NCBI GenBank assembly: GCA_026686845.1
Contig: JAIVEN010000010.1
Location: forward strand, 37,484,001-37,548,000
Source of the DNA: Adenanthera pavonina
Lineage: Eukaryota; Streptophyta; Magnoliopsida; Fabales; Fabaceae
Direction of reading: 5' to 3'
Length of the DNA stretch: 64,000 nucleotides
The notes beneath the pieces were generated by a model that saw only the letters and a list, made by a program, of their open reading frames with translations, was not told the origin of the DNA and did no database searches. Below are positions 46,001-55,736 of this stretch, piece after piece (the stretch's first letter is position 1; each line of letters starts with the position of its first letter). Position numbers and translations under genes: made by a program.

Positions 46001-46447
46001 AAGCTGAGAAATCTCTAGTGGTATCTGCTTCACAAAGCCGGCATTTGATAAATTCAGAGAAGTTAATTTCTTCAAATTTTTAATTCTGGATGGAATCACT
46101 GAGCTGAAGTTATTGTAAGCCAAATCCAAACTCTTGAGATATTGAAGATTGAAAAGAGTACTAGAATTGTCAATTCCACCATATATTGATTCCCCACTCA
46201 GGTCTAGACCAACAACATGTCCCTCCTCATCCCAAGTTACGCCACTCCACTGACTGCAAAGATGGCTTTCATTCCAGAAAACCAGTTTTCTGGAATCTGT
46301 AGGGTTGAATCTGAGGACTTTCTTCAATTGAATTAACAAAAATTTCTGGTCCTCAAGACACAGGCCAGAAACCAGAGAGACGTGAAAACTGAGAGATACC
46401 CAGTAGAAGAAAATGAAGGAAGGCCATAAGACAAATGAAATTCTCAT
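43022..46447 (-). CDS. LRR receptor-like protein (RLP, no kinase), full length
   Basis: An uninterrupted 1141-codon minus-strand frame. A hydrophobic signal peptide covers about residues 1-29 (ends VSLVSGLCLEDQK). An N-terminal LRR cap and about 30 extracellular LxxLxxLxLSxNxxxGxIP repeats follow, with a typical non-LRR island near 830-850 (VNYQDQVIITSKGREMTLTK). After FDWQFVFTGVGHGVGSGLVV comes a single membrane helix with GxxxG spacing. The cytoplasmic tail is short and very acidic (EDDTEEEESDLEEE), with a Cys-rich end (QYCVFCTKLDISMKKVIH, CTCHH). There is no kinase domain. RLPs of the Cf-9/Ve1/RLP12 type sit in the plasma membrane and usually need SOBIR1/BAK1-type partners to signal in immunity. 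The start is the ATG at the signal peptide. The cap reads SQWSGVTWDEEGH, with Trp where a cap Cys is usual. The ligand is unknown. Confidence 0.93.
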   Translation of the reverse strand: MRISFVLWPSFIFFYWVSLSFHVSLVSGLCLEDQKFLLIQLKKVLRFNPTDSRKLVFWNESHLCSQWSGVTWDEEGHVVGLDLSGESIYGGIDNSSTLFNLQYLKSLDLAYNNFSSVIPSRIKNLKKLTSLNLSNAGFVKQIPLEISQLTRLVILDISTSSYLEESTLKLENPNLVKLVQNLNEVRELYLDGINISLKGNEWCRALSSCLPNLQVLSMSNCNLSGPIDPSLEMLQNLSIIHLDQNNLSAPVPDFFAKFSNLTNLDLRSCGLNGTLPNKIFQLQSLTSLDLSNNFDLKGSLPHFPQNGSLRTLILSMTSFFGALPDSISNLRQLSRLEFFQCQFNGTLPDSMSNLTELTYLDLSFNNFTGLIPPFGMAKKLTHIDLSQNKLSGGISSGHFKGLVKLVSIDLGYNFLNGTIPFTVFFLPLLQSIQFSNNHFQGQLGAISNASSSMLQALDLSSNYLEGPIPQFIFHLKRLKILQLSSNKLSGTIQLDMFGRLPNLTTLDLSNNNLTIDANVENAHPLSFPNMTSLMLSSCNLSQFPAFLRNLSRLINLDLSNNEIAEKIPNWIWELGYLGQLNLSHNSLKEIERTTHNLSSNNLFVLDLHDNNLQGTIPAFPKRASYLDYSVNKFNSVIPPDIGNYLSYTIFLSLSQNSLHGRIPDSICNASYLQVLDLSLNNFSGMIPCCLAKSETLGVLNLGKNNLSGNIPDTFQASCALKTLDLSSNNIQGPIPTSLSNCTTLEVLDLGNNKIDDQFPCLLKKKISTLLVLVLRNNNFHGPIGCPKMNATWKMLQIVDLAFNNFNGTLPGKCFPTWKAMMLDETQTPPKLNRLHFDFFKFSQVNYQDQVIITSKGREMTLTKILTVFTSIDLSSNRIEGPIPEQMMDFKALYGLNLSNNHFSGNIPSSIWKLKQLESLDLSDNSFIGRIPSQLASLSFLSVLNLSYNSLSGEIPIGTQLQSFDASSFVGNEGLCGLPVPNKCSSDENGSKKINGSTKVVYADSGVEFDWQFVFTGVGHGVGSGLVVALLMFWDKGRSWSNHNIDKILLLILPMVGLVYTPMRDDEAEDDTEEEESDLEEECDRYNEEDCNFDYLNFLGQYCVFCTKLDISMKKVIHDPRCTCHHSPSISTSTCYSDSDSS

Positions 46448-46740
46448 TGAAGTATACAGTGAGAGAGAGTCTTACAACTAAAGACTGAAGAAGTAGTGAA
46501 GAAACTAGTAGTGGCTTCAGGGGGCTCTAGACCATGAACATAACCTGTAAGGCCTACGCTTCCAGCTTTTAGCAATCCAAAAAGTGAGTTGGGTTTGACC
46601 GGTAAGGATGTATAAAAGCGGAGAAGAGAGGCACCTAGAAGAAAAGGCAAGAGAGATGGAGGCGGAGTAGGTGGCTTAGCAATACCAGAATGGGAAGATC
46701 ATATTCCATTCAGTAGTGAGAAGTGACGCAGCGTCAAAGT
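46448..46740 (-). promoter_or_regulatory. promoter region of the RLP gene
   Basis: Upstream of the minus-strand ATG at 46447. It contains TTTGACC at about 46593, a W-box core (TTGACC/T) recognised by WRKY factors, and the palindrome TGACGCAGCGTCA at 46724-46736. Both are defence-type elements, consistent with an immune receptor gene, but function is inferred only. Confidence 0.4.
46724..46736. promoter_or_regulatory. TGACGCAGCGTCA palindrome (as-1/TGA-type site)
   Basis: Two TGACG cores in perfect inverse arrangement around a central base, about 280 bases upstream of the RLP start codon. TGACG is the core bound by TGA-class bZIP factors that mediate salicylate responses. A GTCAAA W-box-like core overlaps its right end. 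Confidence 0.4.
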
Positions 46741-49700
46741 AAACTCAAAAAGTCCTACTCATTGTTTGTTGGTAAATGAAGCTAATGAATTTCGCAGAAA
46801 ATAAATGAAAAAACAATGGGGTCTTACTTGAAGACTATTGACTACTGCATTCTACGCGCCTGTGTGTCGACATTTTCATGTGACCTTTTGGGCGGCTTCT
46901 TTGACAAGTGTTCCTACAATGTTAGAATATTCAAAGCTTCAAAAGTCTCTAACGTTTCGAAAATGCAAGTCATCATAGAGAGTGCCATGAACGATTTGAA
47001 TGGAGGAGCGGACCTAACGTTGAATATTTGAGCACTGCATTGCATCCGCCGTTGAAATAAAGGCAGAGCATAAATGCCTCTTTTCCTCTTCATTCTGTTC
47101 ATGGAACATAGAAATCTTTCATTATTTAACAATTCTTTCTTTTGGACAAAAAACATTGGCAATTTTAGAACACACTTCGGTGCTGTATGTGCATCAGATT
47201 CTGACACATTATATTTTTATAATAGGATGCAGGGTTTAAAGAGAGAATTGCATCTGGTTATTTACATTCTTGGATTTTGAAGAGCAATAATAATTATGTC
47301 CCTCTGAGTTATGTGGGTTTGTTTTTCAACATCGAATCTTCATGCTGGCTAAGAAATTTCTTCAAGAATTTCATCTTCTTTTAATGACTTATTAAAATCT
47401 TTATCCATTTTAATTAATTTTAACTCTTGACTAAAATTTCAACCCAGCTTTAGGTATGATTTCACTTAAGCAAATGTCATTAGTGGTATACCTTTATCCT
47501 AACATCTATTATTTTTCTTTTGATTCAAAATTGATGTTTACTATTTAAAGTACTGTTGAAGAAACAAACAAAATAGTTTTTTTGGCACATTCCGAGGGAG
47601 TACAATCTAATTTAAATTTTATGTAAGAATTGATTTGAAAAAATTACAAGAATTATATAAAAGATATATTATCTTTGTAAATTAAGATATATGTATGTGA
47701 TATAATCCTACTCAATATTAGGAAAATATTAATTTGAAACACTAACAATAATTTTTTTTCTTTTTGGTCGATAATAAATAATATTTCAACTATTACTACG
47801 TAATTAAATCCCTCAATGAAATAAAATTTTCACTTCATTCAATTATTAAATTTAAATAATCTATATCTAATTTGAATATTTTTTTGCCAACATTTAATTT
47901 GAATAGTTTAAATTTTAAATTTAATTATTTAAGAATTTAATTTATTTTATATTATATTAATTTTAAAATAAAATTATTTAAAACTTAAATAATTTAAATT
48001 TAAAACTAAAATAAAGTGAGAATTAAAAAAATCCAAATCATCTCTACTACGTTTTTTTAAAAAAACAAAAAACAGATATTTCGGCCCATTCAGAGGGAGC
48101 CATGTCCAACTCTCCGAAGATCTAAACAGAGATAAGGTTGAAAGCCTCTTTACAATTTGGTCCATTTTCAAAGTTGCAATAATCCCAGCCCGTAGGGTAG
48201 TCCATTATGATTACATTGGACTCTTCAGGTTTATGACATCTCCTTGCCCTGGTAATCTTTTCACTCTTATAAATGTTTATTTAGCTCACAGCCTGGCACA
48301 AAATATAAAAAAAAAATAAATGAATTGCTAATTATTAGTGAGTGTAATTTGCTATAGATTATATATTTTATATTAATACTGATATTGATGTTCTTTTACC
48401 ATGATTTTGATATTTTATATATATTGTTTTGATTAAAATAGACATTATTTGAGGGCATATGTAATGAACAAAAGTGAAAATAACTCAATAATTAAATAAA
48501 TAGTTTTAGAAGAAACCAAAAAGTCAAGCTACAATCTATTGTACATATGAAAGTAGATTAGTTATATAGACATTTTCACCATGATTCTCGTGCAATTCTA
48601 TGCTTTGATGTACAATTTGTTACAATTTTGTGCTTTGAAGATAGATATGAGATTTGGAATTAAATTAAAATATGAGACTTATGTTTTAATTTTGTAATTT
48701 ATAAAAATCATTCCAAAATCGTCTCAAAAATATGATCATAATCAACCATATTATTATATATGGTTGTTATTAAATATTTTACTTTTTGTATATATATGTG
48801 TGTTTGCTGTTATAATATTAACCTATGTCTACTTTTTTTTAATTAGTAAATTAGATTTCACAATATTATTCCAAAATTTTTATTTTTTTTCACTAGTTGT
48901 TACTTGTGATCCCAAACCTTCCTATAATCTGGCATTTATTTGAGAATTTGTTAATAATGCCAAATATTCTTATCATCCAACGTTTATTTGAAATAATTTT
49001 GATAATAAAATCAACCAAAACATTTATTGCGACTTGCCATGATTTCTGCTCAACAATATTATCGGTGTCAATATATGTTTTACTACATTTACAAATATAG
49101 ACAATATTTTAATAAATTATTGTTATAAATTTAACACGTTACCAATTTAGAACTTAAATATTGCCATATGTAATTAATTTAGAACTTTATTTATTACAAA
49201 TTTAGAACTTTACTTATAACATTATAACAAGATTATCTATTCTATAAATAAAATTAAAGATGATTCATATCTAAAAATGTACTGCTAATTTAGAATTTTA
49301 ATATATGTCTCAAAAGTATAGTAAATATTTTTTTACATTAAATATATTCGTGCATTATACATGTGTGTTGCTTGTTTCATTGTAGGTATATTATTATAGT
49401 TCATTTCAAGAAAGGAAAACATAAGATCAGCCCACTAAAATATTAGAAAACATACAGATCCATGGACGAGTACCCTTATTACATCACACCAAATTATTAA
49501 ATACATCAATCATATCAAATTCAAATGATTACAACTTAAAATCACATTTCACCTTCATTTGTTTCTCTTACTCCAGCCGCATATTTAAATATGCCACTTC
49601 AACTTCTACATTTGAAATTTACAACACTAAAACAATTAGATCATTAATACCATTAAAAAAATACATCAGTAAATACATTAATAGAATGAGTACAAATAAT

Positions 49701-49755
49701 TGTAAAAAAGTTTAGAAACCTGCCACTATTAAGATTTAACTACTATTATATACTT
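46741..49755. other. gene-free AT-rich DNA
   Basis: No supported gene. Two GC-richer patches (about 46820-47080 and 48080-48260) carry 60-97-codon frames on opposite strands with no family motifs. The remainder is AT-rich low-complexity sequence. Confidence 0.45.
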
Positions 49756-49927
49756 ACACCATATTTGGTAGGAATGAGTTATTTTTATATAAATAAAAAA
49801 AATGAGAGAAAAATTTCATAAAAAAGATTATATTTTATTTATAGAAAATTTGAATGGTGTGTACTAAACAAATTTTATAAAGAGTTCTCTTTTATTTTTC
49901 CTCTCATATGTATATGTACTAAATTTA
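49756..49927. mobile_element. hAT-like MITE, second copy of the family at 19835
   Basis: Left end CACCATATTTGGTAGGAATG and right end ATGTACTAAATTTAG form an inverted repeat. The interior GTGTACTAAACAAATTTTAT corresponds to GTGTACCAAACAAATTTTAT in the element at 19835-20027. Confidence 0.5.
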
Positions 49928-50596
49928 GATTTAGTTTTAGTTATAGGAAAAGTTTTCTTTATTCCCTAAAGTAAACTAAAATTACAATTATATTAATACA
50001 ATTTAGGGTTTATATATAACTTTTCTTTTTCTTACACATCAAGTTTTTTTTTAACAATTTATATGAAGATTCAATTCTTGCATATAACAACGAGAGCGAA
50101 CCAAAGAAGTAATCATTCATTAAATATATGACACCTTCACAACTTCCTCTTAAAAATGCATACATAATTCTAAATTTTTTAATCTAAATAGAATTTTCTT
50201 TTAAAAGTAAGAAAAAAAATCTTTTGAGATCTTCAATAATTAATACAACCTAGTTTGCTCAAAACTCAAAATGATATGATATCATCTCATCATCATCGTC
50301 ATTCTTAACACAAATGTAAAACTATATATTGAAGATAACAATTTTATTATGCGAGACGATAATGAAGACTTTAAGACTCGTCTAAATCAATCAGAAAGGA
50401 TTTGAAAAAAAATAAAAAATTATATATATATAATATTAACAAAAAAAAAATTTCCTGTGCGTGTGAATATATTATAAAACATGACATTCACAAACAATTC
50501 GAATAACCAAAAAGAATACTAAGGTGCAATCAGTGTTATCGAAACACCAGATTCAAAACACCAGAAAATGTAACAGCTTTCATAAATGATTTTACC
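49928..50596. other. gene-free AT-rich DNA, 3' flank of RLP pseudogene
   Basis: Nothing coding is visible. The last part is the former 3' flank of the RLP pseudogene on the minus strand. Confidence 0.45.
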
Positions 50597-51754
50597 TCAT
50601 GCCTCATAATAGCTCCAACGAATAACTGAATACCATTGTCCTTCATGCCTCTGATAATCAAGATAAAGCACATTTCCAGTACCTTCTCTTCCATTGATTC
50701 CAAAGGAAAAGGGGGGCAATGACAATTCCTAAACGGAAAACCACTCCAAATTCTAAACCTCCAATAAAGTTGAAATCAATTGCATGATCACTTCTTGATG
50801 TTGGAGATGGCAACAACCCTTGCTTTGTATATGTTGGATTTTTGGTCAAAGGAAAGCCATAAAGCCCATCATTGCATTGGAAGGAAGATGCATCAAATGA
50901 GTGAAGTTGTGTTCCCATTGGAATTTTCCCTACAAGATGATTGCAGGAGAGGTTCAAGGATTCAAGAAAAGAAAACTTGCCAGCTATGGTGGAATCTCTC
51001 CAGTGAAATTGTTGTTTGACAAGTCTAAAGATTCAAGCTTTTTCGAGTTCTCTATGGATGGTGGAATTCGGCCTGAGAACGCATTATGCGACAAATTGAG
51101 AACACATAGCACTTTCAAGTTCATTAACTCTCTTGGTGCTGGCCGATCAAAGGTGTTGCCAGGCAAATCAATGGAACATGATTCACTTATTTTTGTCAAC
51201 TTCAACTCTAAACCTTTGCTGATAATTGTCACCGAGTCTTGATAACTTTTATACCCTGCATCTCAAGTAGAAGATATTCCTTCATAGATGTAACGACCAG
51301 ATTCTGATACAATGTGATCTTCAACATGCATCATAGCTTCCCAAGTTGTGAAGGCTTTGGTTGGAAGCAAACCTCTAATCTTGTTAAAAGCCAAATAAAA
51401 AATTTGAAGTTGTGGCCAAGTACCATCATGATCAAGACATCCAATTGAGCCATGCAATTTGTTCTTCCACAAAACCATGACACGGAGTGTGGATATCTTC
51501 TTCAAGAAGCATGGAAAGTGACCATCAATCTGATTATTCCCAAGATTTAGCATCTTTAGTTCCTTGCAGTTGCTAATAGAATGAGGAATTAAACCACTCA
51601 ATTGATTTCCATGGATATCTAAAGTCTTCAAAGCACAAAATTTGGGAAATGCATCAGGGATAGTGCCATTGAGCTTGTACGTTGTTTCCTAATTTTAATA
51701 ACGCAAGAGTCTTAATATATATCAAACATGTTGGAATTGTCCCTTCAAGGCTAT
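50597..51754 (-). pseudogene. RLP pseudogene, C-terminal piece
   Basis: Third and last piece of an RLP gene that begins at 61707 on the minus strand. It encodes the final LRRs (LNLGNNQIDGHFPCFLKKIS, NLSHNAFSGRIPPSIENSKK), the post-LRR GTQLHSFDASSFQCNDGLYG, and the membrane segment (FGVVFRLGIVIAPLFLWNQW). Frames shift near 51680, near 51260 (stop before the next segment) and near 50980. A deletion joins WKCALS to a segment homologous to the end of the RLP at 63805 (YLDYQRHEGQWYSVIRWSYY), again out of frame. The last recognisable codon is at 50597-50599. The upper border at 51754 is the insertion point of the solo LTR. It cannot make a functional receptor. Confidence 0.85.
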
Positions 51755-54700
51755 TGTCACACCCGGAGATGCGACGCGGATGGCGTGGAAAATGGAATAA
51801 AAAGAAAACAGGAGAAACCGGCCCGCCCGACGAAGGCCCGGTTTCGGAGGAGTTGCTACCAAAATTTTAAGGGAAATTTTAAAAAACCGAAATAAAAACA
51901 AAAAAAGAATAAGGATGGTCTGCGAATCAGAATTAAGTTCGGGAGTACGATTGTGAGTGGGAAAGGTGTTAGGCACCCCCACAACACCCGTTCATAAGAA
52001 CGGTTACTTTAGGTTGATCATACAATTTTTATGGCTTTTAAAGATTATTTTAGTTACCCTTTAATTATTCACATGCGAAAATAAATATAAAAATAATTAG
52101 AATTGAGGATATTTAAGCAAATTGAGGAAAATGAATTGAGAAACATTTATTGAATTAAGGGAAAAAAACACAAATAAATTAGAAAATATTTATTTATTTA
52201 CAAAGGCGAACTTGACCCAGAATTAGAGTTTGGGGCTTACGTATCCTACGATAGGGATCAAAGTCGATATAGTTCGGATTAGAAATGTGTGTCACCGGGT
52301 TGGTATTTTTATTTTATATATCCCTTGAAAAGAAATGTTTATAGAAAATAATTTGTCTTTCCACAAAGAAAACAATTTTTAGAATTGGTTGGTGTGTTTT
52401 AATTTGTAAAAGATAGATTAATTCCCATTATTTTCTCTTTTCATTTATTTATTTTTGATTTAATCAACTTCTAAAAGAGAATATATTTTTTTTTCTAATT
52501 TAGAAAATAAGATTAAAATTATGTGTGATTTTGAATATTTATTTTGACTTGAAAAGGAAATATTTTAAAACAATTTTATTTTTACAAAATAAGATCAATT
52601 GGCTCATGTGGTGACTTTATCACTCACAATATACCAATTGATACCTAAATATCTACGGTGGTGCCACTCGAGACAAAAGGCATAAAAAATTCGAAAGAAG
52701 ACAATTAAAAATTTTTTTGTACAAATTATTTTTTATTTTTCTTTTTATTATAAAAATCCTTTTAACCCCTAGAAAAAGATTAAAAAAATGTGATTATTAC
52801 ATATATTTTTAAAGAAATAATAATCAGCATATATGGTGACTTTATCACTCACAAGTTACTGATTGTCGCTTGCATGCTCATGGTGTTACCAGTCGGAGTA
52901 GAAAAAAATTGGCTTAAGGGATAGAATTGAAAAAAAATAAAATAAAATAAATAAATAAAATAAAATAGAATTTACATAAATCATTTTTATTTTCTCAAAC
53001 GCAATTAGAGAATCCCCTTTATACCAATACCTTTTGTTTAAATTGTTTATATTCTCTTATTTCGAATCATAAAAATGCGGTCAAGAAGCCCCTTTTTTAT
53101 TATTATCATATTTTATGATTTTAGGACCATATGAACGAAACAAATGTATCCCTCGTTTAATCTATATAAAGTATTGTCTATGGTTCGGAATCAATTGTTT
53201 CCCCAGTAAACATGAAAACTATATATCAATTGGGAATATGATACATACTCGTCTCATGCCAGGCCATCAATGGGTCAAAAAAAAAGACAAAAAACCACAG
53301 AGGAGAAATACATTGCAAAAACCATCCCACGATCAGGATTCAGAACACAAAGGGTATTTCCTATGAACTGCAAGAACTTCACATCAAAATTGATAATAGG
53401 ATTCTATCCAGAAATCATTAACATCAGACGAGTTCACGACACTAATGACCATCATGCGAGGCATTTTCCAGATTAAGACTCAAATCCTCTTCTAAGGATC
53501 AATCTTTAAACCAACAACCTCTTTTAGTGAACCATTACTAAAATAACATTAGGCTTAAGATCAACGCCAGAATCATTAATCATTTTATCATACTTTTGAA
53601 TGACCAGATTGCATAAGACAGTCTTAATAACCTTAACCAGAATGGATTTCCTCCCTGAGTGTATCAAACCTAGGCAAATACAAAACAAGCTCCATTGGGA
53701 AACAAGATGAGAAAAAAAACACACTAACAATCCACTCAGAACAGTCTACGGTTTGCAGAATGTGAAGGCAAGGAAAAAGAAACACCACTAATCATTCATT
53801 TTATAGAAGAGGCAGAGGTGTCACAATTCAGAGATGGAATATCAATCAATGTAGTACCTAGTGAACCGCAAAACGAAATTTGCATTGAAACAGAAAATTA
53901 CCAAACAGAATAATATTTCTCAGTAACAAACATCAATAAGTGAGGATTCAGACAGGATTCGTAGAAGGTAGAACTTTGGCATACAAGAATAATCTACAAT
54001 TCAATGAACAACTAATGTGTTCAATCTTTCAGCTAGCAACACAGATCAAATCCCAAAATACAGAATGCTACAAGACACCGTACGAAGATAGCATGAGAAG
54101 ACCAAACTACAATAGGAAAATCAAACTGACCGACACGGCACCGGCACAGGAAGGCTCCTGTCCTCAGTTCACGTCCCCTCAAAAATTTCCTCTGCCTCTT
54201 TATGCCATCCCTTCTCCCCTGTGCTCACGGCTATGCCCTTTTTATAGCATTTTGCGAGTGGAAAGGAAGGTGCCTCCGAGCACGTGGCTACCTTTCTTGC
54301 CTTGCTTCCATGCGCCGGTGGCATTGCTTCTCTGACAAAACAGGGGTGGCTCTCTCTATTTCCTTCCTGTTTTCAGCTTTTTTCCTAAGCCCTCTGCCTT
54401 TCTCTGCTTCTTGCTCTTCGCGTGCACGGCCTCCTCTGGCTTTTTCATCGGTCAACACCTCTGCTCCCCCTGCTTTGCTTGTACTCTCTTGATCTTTGGT
54501 TAGCCTCTTCTCAGATCTCGTAGCTCCCCTCTTCCTTTTTTCTCTGGCGTGCTCCTCCTTTTTTCTCTGCTCTATCTCTCGTGACCATCCCTCGATTTCT
54601 TGCTCCCTTGGTTCCTTTCCTCCTAGCCTCCCTAGCTCCCTCTGTGTCTTGTTCCCTCGGTCGCCTGCTCCCTCTGCCTTGCTCCCTCGTGTCTCTACTC

Positions 54701-55001
54701 CCGCGGCTGTCCTCGTGTCTCTACTCCCTCTCTTTCTTTTTCTCTCGGCCACGCCTTGAGCCCTAACTAAGGCTCAAGGTGATGATGGGGCTTGAGGTGT
54801 TGGGCTTTAACACCTCAAGCCCAAGACTGTAAACCAACCCTCAATCCCTTTTTTTTTTTGGTTTTGCTTTTTTTTTAATCTTTTTTTTTTTACATTTTCT
54901 ATTATTTTATTCATTATTATATTTTTACTATTATTATTTTTTATTATTATCATTATATTTATATATTTTTAAAATTACCCGGACAAAATACGGTGTTCAC
55001 A
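51755..55001. mobile_element. solo-LTR-like insertion (3.25 kb) inside the RLP pseudogene
   Basis: The insertion starts TGTCACACCCGGAGATGCG and ends AAATACGGTGTTCACA, so it has TG...CA ends with short imperfect inverted termini. It is flanked by GCTAT at 51750-51754 and 55002-55006, a perfect 5-bp target duplication. Removing it and one GCTAT restores an LRR reading (LSNNSLEGTIP). No gag-pol frame and no second LTR are visible. A long solo LTR of a large retrotransposon is therefore the simplest reading; a non-autonomous LARD is the alternative. The part from 54340 to 54770 is CT-rich and yields long but low-complexity frames on both strands that I do not regard as genes. Confidence 0.65.
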
Positions 55002-55488
55002 GCTATTATTGGAAAGATCAATCCCTATTGGATTTGAAACATTGCAAAAGGAATGAAGAATGCCTCCATGAAGTTTATATTATTGGAAAGAAAGAGGAAA
55101 ATAAAGGAAGAAATTTGAGTACTATTATATGGAATAACAAAAGTAAAGTAACTGCTTACGCAGTCCAAATACCACAAACTAGAGCATAATGGAATTTGCC
55201 TCAGGAGTTCATTGGAATGAAGATCAAGAACTTTCAAATCCATGGAGAGATTTAGCACATATCCCTCAAAACCCGTCAAAGAATTAATAGAAAGATTTAG
55301 ATTAGTTAGTTCACTAGGATTCCAAATCCAATGAGGTATCAATCCTTGAATCTAGTTGTTTGAGAGCTCAAGATCAAACATTACTGATTGGTTTCTCAAG
55401 AACATTGGAAATTCTCTAAATTTATAGGAAGCCAATCCTGGATGTAACACCTCTGGAAAAGAAGATAGGTTCGATGCATCCACTGTAT
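55002..55488 (-). pseudogene. RLP pseudogene, middle piece
   Basis: The minus strand carries DASNLSSFPEVLHPG, FPMFLRNQSVMFDLELSNN, a stop, IQGLIPHWIWNPSELTNLNL and VLNLSMDLKVLDLHSNELLR. These are central LRRs in the order expected between the N- and C-terminal pieces. In-frame stops occur near 55345 and at 55025. The lower border is the solo LTR insertion and the upper border is the copia insertion. Confidence 0.8.
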
Positions 55489-55736
55489 TGACACAAGTAG
55501 TCAAAAGGAATCCTAGTCATTTGTTGACTGCACCATGTCATCATCTTATATGTTATGTCAGCTTATTCTTTTATTTGTTTAATCTTTTACAGGATAATTT
55601 TGTTGATCTTATCCACTAGACCTTCTGGAACATTTCAAAAATACCCTTTCACCAAGTATGGTCATGTATATAAAAGGTCCACAGTGTTTGTTTTGTAATC
55701 AAGCACAAATTCCAATAAATATATTTTATTTCTTCA
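55489..55736 (+). repeat. 5' LTR of the copia element
   Basis: Starts TGACACAAGTAGTCAAAAGG and ends TTTTATTTCTTCA. TATATAAAAGG at about 55671 is a TATA-like box and AATAAATATATTTT near its end a polyadenylation-like region. The inner end abuts the primer-binding site. Confidence 0.8.

Noticed and set aside
53115..54335. Plus-strand frames of 68-131 codons
   Set aside because: They lie inside the solo-LTR-like insertion and show no gag, pol or host-gene motif.
54288..54759. Long overlapping open frames on both strands (up to 154 codons, Arg/Glu/Lys-rich on minus, Ser/Leu/Pro-rich on plus)
   Set aside because: They come from a CT/GA-rich tract inside the solo-LTR-like insertion. The peptides are low-complexity and there is no domain or splice support.
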